A stretch of DNA of 64,000 bases from contig JBCDLX010000012.1 in NCBI GenBank assembly GCA_038744785.1, positions 62,001 to 126,000 of the forward strand, written 5' to 3'. The notes beneath the pieces are model-generated. The model was not told the DNA's origin, made no database searches, and saw only the letters and a list, made by a program, of their open reading frames with translations. Shown piece after piece: positions 62,848-64,000 of the stretch (its first letter is position 1; each line of letters begins with the position of its first letter). The DNA is from Ovoidimarina sp038744785. Lineage in GTDB: Bacteria; Pseudomonadota; Alphaproteobacteria; Rhodobacterales; Rhodobacteraceae. Position numbers and translations under genes: made by a program.

Positions 62848-63933
62848 CTACCCTGCAAGCGTGACATTCAGGGATTGCCGATACTTTTCGGCATCCCAAT
62901 TCAAGAGTTCCAGAGTCTGATCCATGGTCAAGTAGTTCAACCGCGCGTCTGGCGGGACCCGGGCCATGACATCTGCCAGGCACCTCATCATCACGCGCGC
63001 CGATTCCGTCAAATCGTTGCGTACAACCACCCCGACGCCTGGAACCAGAAGCCAGGGCGGATGCGGTGCTCCGGTTTCATCGATGCGATTGAGCGCATCA
63101 GAGAGGCATTCACCCTCCCGAACCACAGGCACGGCAATGCCGCAAAAGATAACGTGATCTGGATAGAGACTGCCTGTCGCAACCTGCGCTATCCTGTCCG
63201 CGCCGATGGCAAGCTGGTGTAATGAGCTGTCCTCTGGCAAGCAGAACTCCGACCCTTCTAAAAGCTGCTTAAGTCGCGGGATATCTGTGGGCTTTTCAGG
63301 CAAGCCGGGTTGCGCCAGCGCGCCGTGCACGCGCTCTTGCAGCGCCGCAACGGCGTCCACCGTCTCTCCCGCGACGATCAGACCGTGATTGGCAAGCACA
63401 ACAACATTTGTATCCGCCCGCAAGGCAGAACGCACGGATCGCGCAAGGTTTGCGCCCGGTTTTGTGTAAGCCACAAAACTCCAGTTGAGCCGGGCAAGCC
63501 TCTCGGCAAGGCGCTCCTCTGCATCCTGACGAATGGCAATGGCCAGTGTGTGGACGCAATGCGTGTGCAGAACGACGCGCTGATCAAATACCGCATGCAG
63601 ACTGGTCTCGATAGAGGGGCGCATCAGTCCAGTCGGGTCAAGCAAGAAGGACTTCGGCTGGTCGGCGACCGGATCCCCGCGCTCAAGTGCCGCGCGCATC
63701 GCCCTCACATCTGTCGCAACGAATATATCCTGTTCCAGCGCAGTCCCCATGAGTGTGCCCGACGCCTTGATCCACATGGCGTCGCCTTCTTTGACCGAGC
63801 TGTTTCCACCCGCCCCCTGAACGTGCATCGGGTCAGCGCCAAACCGCGCGGACAGCTGGCGCAGGCCGTCGAAATCCTCAGGCCGACTTGGCAAGTTTAC
63901 GGTCAAACCAGCGCTCCAATGATTTTTGCGCAT
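62848..63933 (-). CDS. Class II aldolase/adducin family protein
   Basis: About 361 residues. The class II aldolase fold is shown by LSARFGADPMHVQGAGGNSSVKEGDAMWIKASGT, the zinc histidines in VLHTHCVHTLAIAI, and LANHGLIVAGET. The C-terminal 120 residues (VATGSLYPDHVIFCG onward) form the second domain seen in the longer sugar-phosphate aldolase-like proteins. The start is uncertain: ATG 63933 overlaps the end of the upstream gene by 56 bases, and a TTG at 63894 overlaps by 17. Probably part of a sugar or tetritol catabolic operon with the SDR. Confidence 0.85.
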   Translation of the reverse strand: MRKNHWSAGLTVNLPSRPEDFDGLRQLSARFGADPMHVQGAGGNSSVKEGDAMWIKASGTLMGTALEQDIFVATDVRAMRAALERGDPVADQPKSFLLDPTGLMRPSIETSLHAVFDQRVVLHTHCVHTLAIAIRQDAEERLAERLARLNWSFVAYTKPGANLARSVRSALRADTNVVVLANHGLIVAGETVDAVAALQERVHGALAQPGLPEKPTDIPRLKQLLEGSEFCLPEDSSLHQLAIGADRIAQVATGSLYPDHVIFCGIAVPVVREGECLSDALNRIDETGAPHPPWLLVPGVGVVVRNDLTESARVMMRCLADVMARVPPDARLNYLTMDQTLELLNWDAEKYRQSLNVTLAG

Positions 63934-64000
63934 TTGCAGAGAGGTGCAATCCGTGCTTTGTCCGTCGTTGCAGAACATCTTCCGCACAACTGGCCCATTC
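63878..64000 (-). CDS. C-terminal end of a GlpD-like FAD-dependent dehydrogenase (partial)
   Basis: Forty codons in frame from the right edge end at TGA 63878. They read EWASCAEDVLQRRTKHGLHL, then a final acidic/basic helix. This closely follows the GlpD ending in which WARTAEDVLWRRTKLGL is conserved. GlpD and its relative EryB oxidise glycerol-3-phosphate or erythritol-1-phosphate with FAD. The rest of the gene lies outside the window. The stop overlaps the start region of the class II aldolase gene, so the two are probably coupled. Confidence 0.72.
   Translation of the reverse strand, partial: EWASCAEDVLQRRTKHGLHLSANAQKSLERWFDRKLAKSA

Overview
The window looks like a chromosomal segment of an alphaproteobacterium, most likely a marine Rhodobacterales (roseobacter-type) organism. 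The reasons are high-GC coding with dense ATGA/GTGA translational coupling, two polyamine-type ABC operons, a VPLPA-CTERM protein, a LuxR-type regulator, a BLUF photoreceptor, and a bifunctional Pta/AckA/FabI/DUF3141 cluster. This placement is inference; no rRNA or tRNA gene is visible to confirm it.

Layout. (1) 1-11.4 kb: a module resembling an extracellular contractile injection system (eCIS). It holds a partial minus-strand gene, an AAA+ ATPase whose C-terminus resembles the DUF4255/Pvc16 tail-terminator domain, a 254-residue protein of unknown function, and a 2340-residue protein with two DUF4157 metallopeptidase-like domains, a long hydrophobic stretch and a possible nuclease-like tail. 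(2) 11.8-19.3 kb: a BenE-type transporter; then TetR plus agmatinase divergent from a five-gene polyamine ABC transporter/metallo-hydrolase operon, with a candidate TetR operator between them. (3) 19.4-21.0 kb: a periplasmic glucan biosynthesis protein. (4) 21.1-29.5 kb: an eight-gene minus-strand operon that joins lipid-headgroup and envelope-type enzymes (nuclease/phosphatase fold, CDP-alcohol phosphatidyltransferase, sulfatase-fold membrane enzyme, LPG-synthase-type membrane protein, glycosyltransferase) to an NMT1/TauT-type ABC importer with a double-length permease.

(5) 29.6-40.3 kb: a patchwork of YceI, FkbM methyltransferase, a DUF5996-like protein, a BLUF protein, an IS3 remnant, LysR divergent from a beta-propeller protein and a metallo-hydrolase, a cytochrome b561/P460 pair, a LuxR regulator and a VPLPA-CTERM protein. 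Parts are visibly AT-richer and contain broken genes. (6) 40.3-46.7 kb: a second polyamine-type ABC operon with a hydantoin/Asp-Glu racemase, divergent from a GntR regulator and a GNAT protein.

(7) 47-61.3 kb: an energy island. Acetate kinase, a MaoC-Pta fusion, a DUF3141 (PHA-synthase-like) hydrolase and FabI lie next to a complete-looking V/A-type ATPase operon (B-D-I-K-E-DUF2764-A). A broken carbamate kinase gene and a broken tyrosine integrase lie directly upstream of it. (8) 62.0-64.0 kb: an SDR, a class II aldolase and the end of a GlpD-like dehydrogenase, probably a sugar or polyol catabolic operon that continues past the window.
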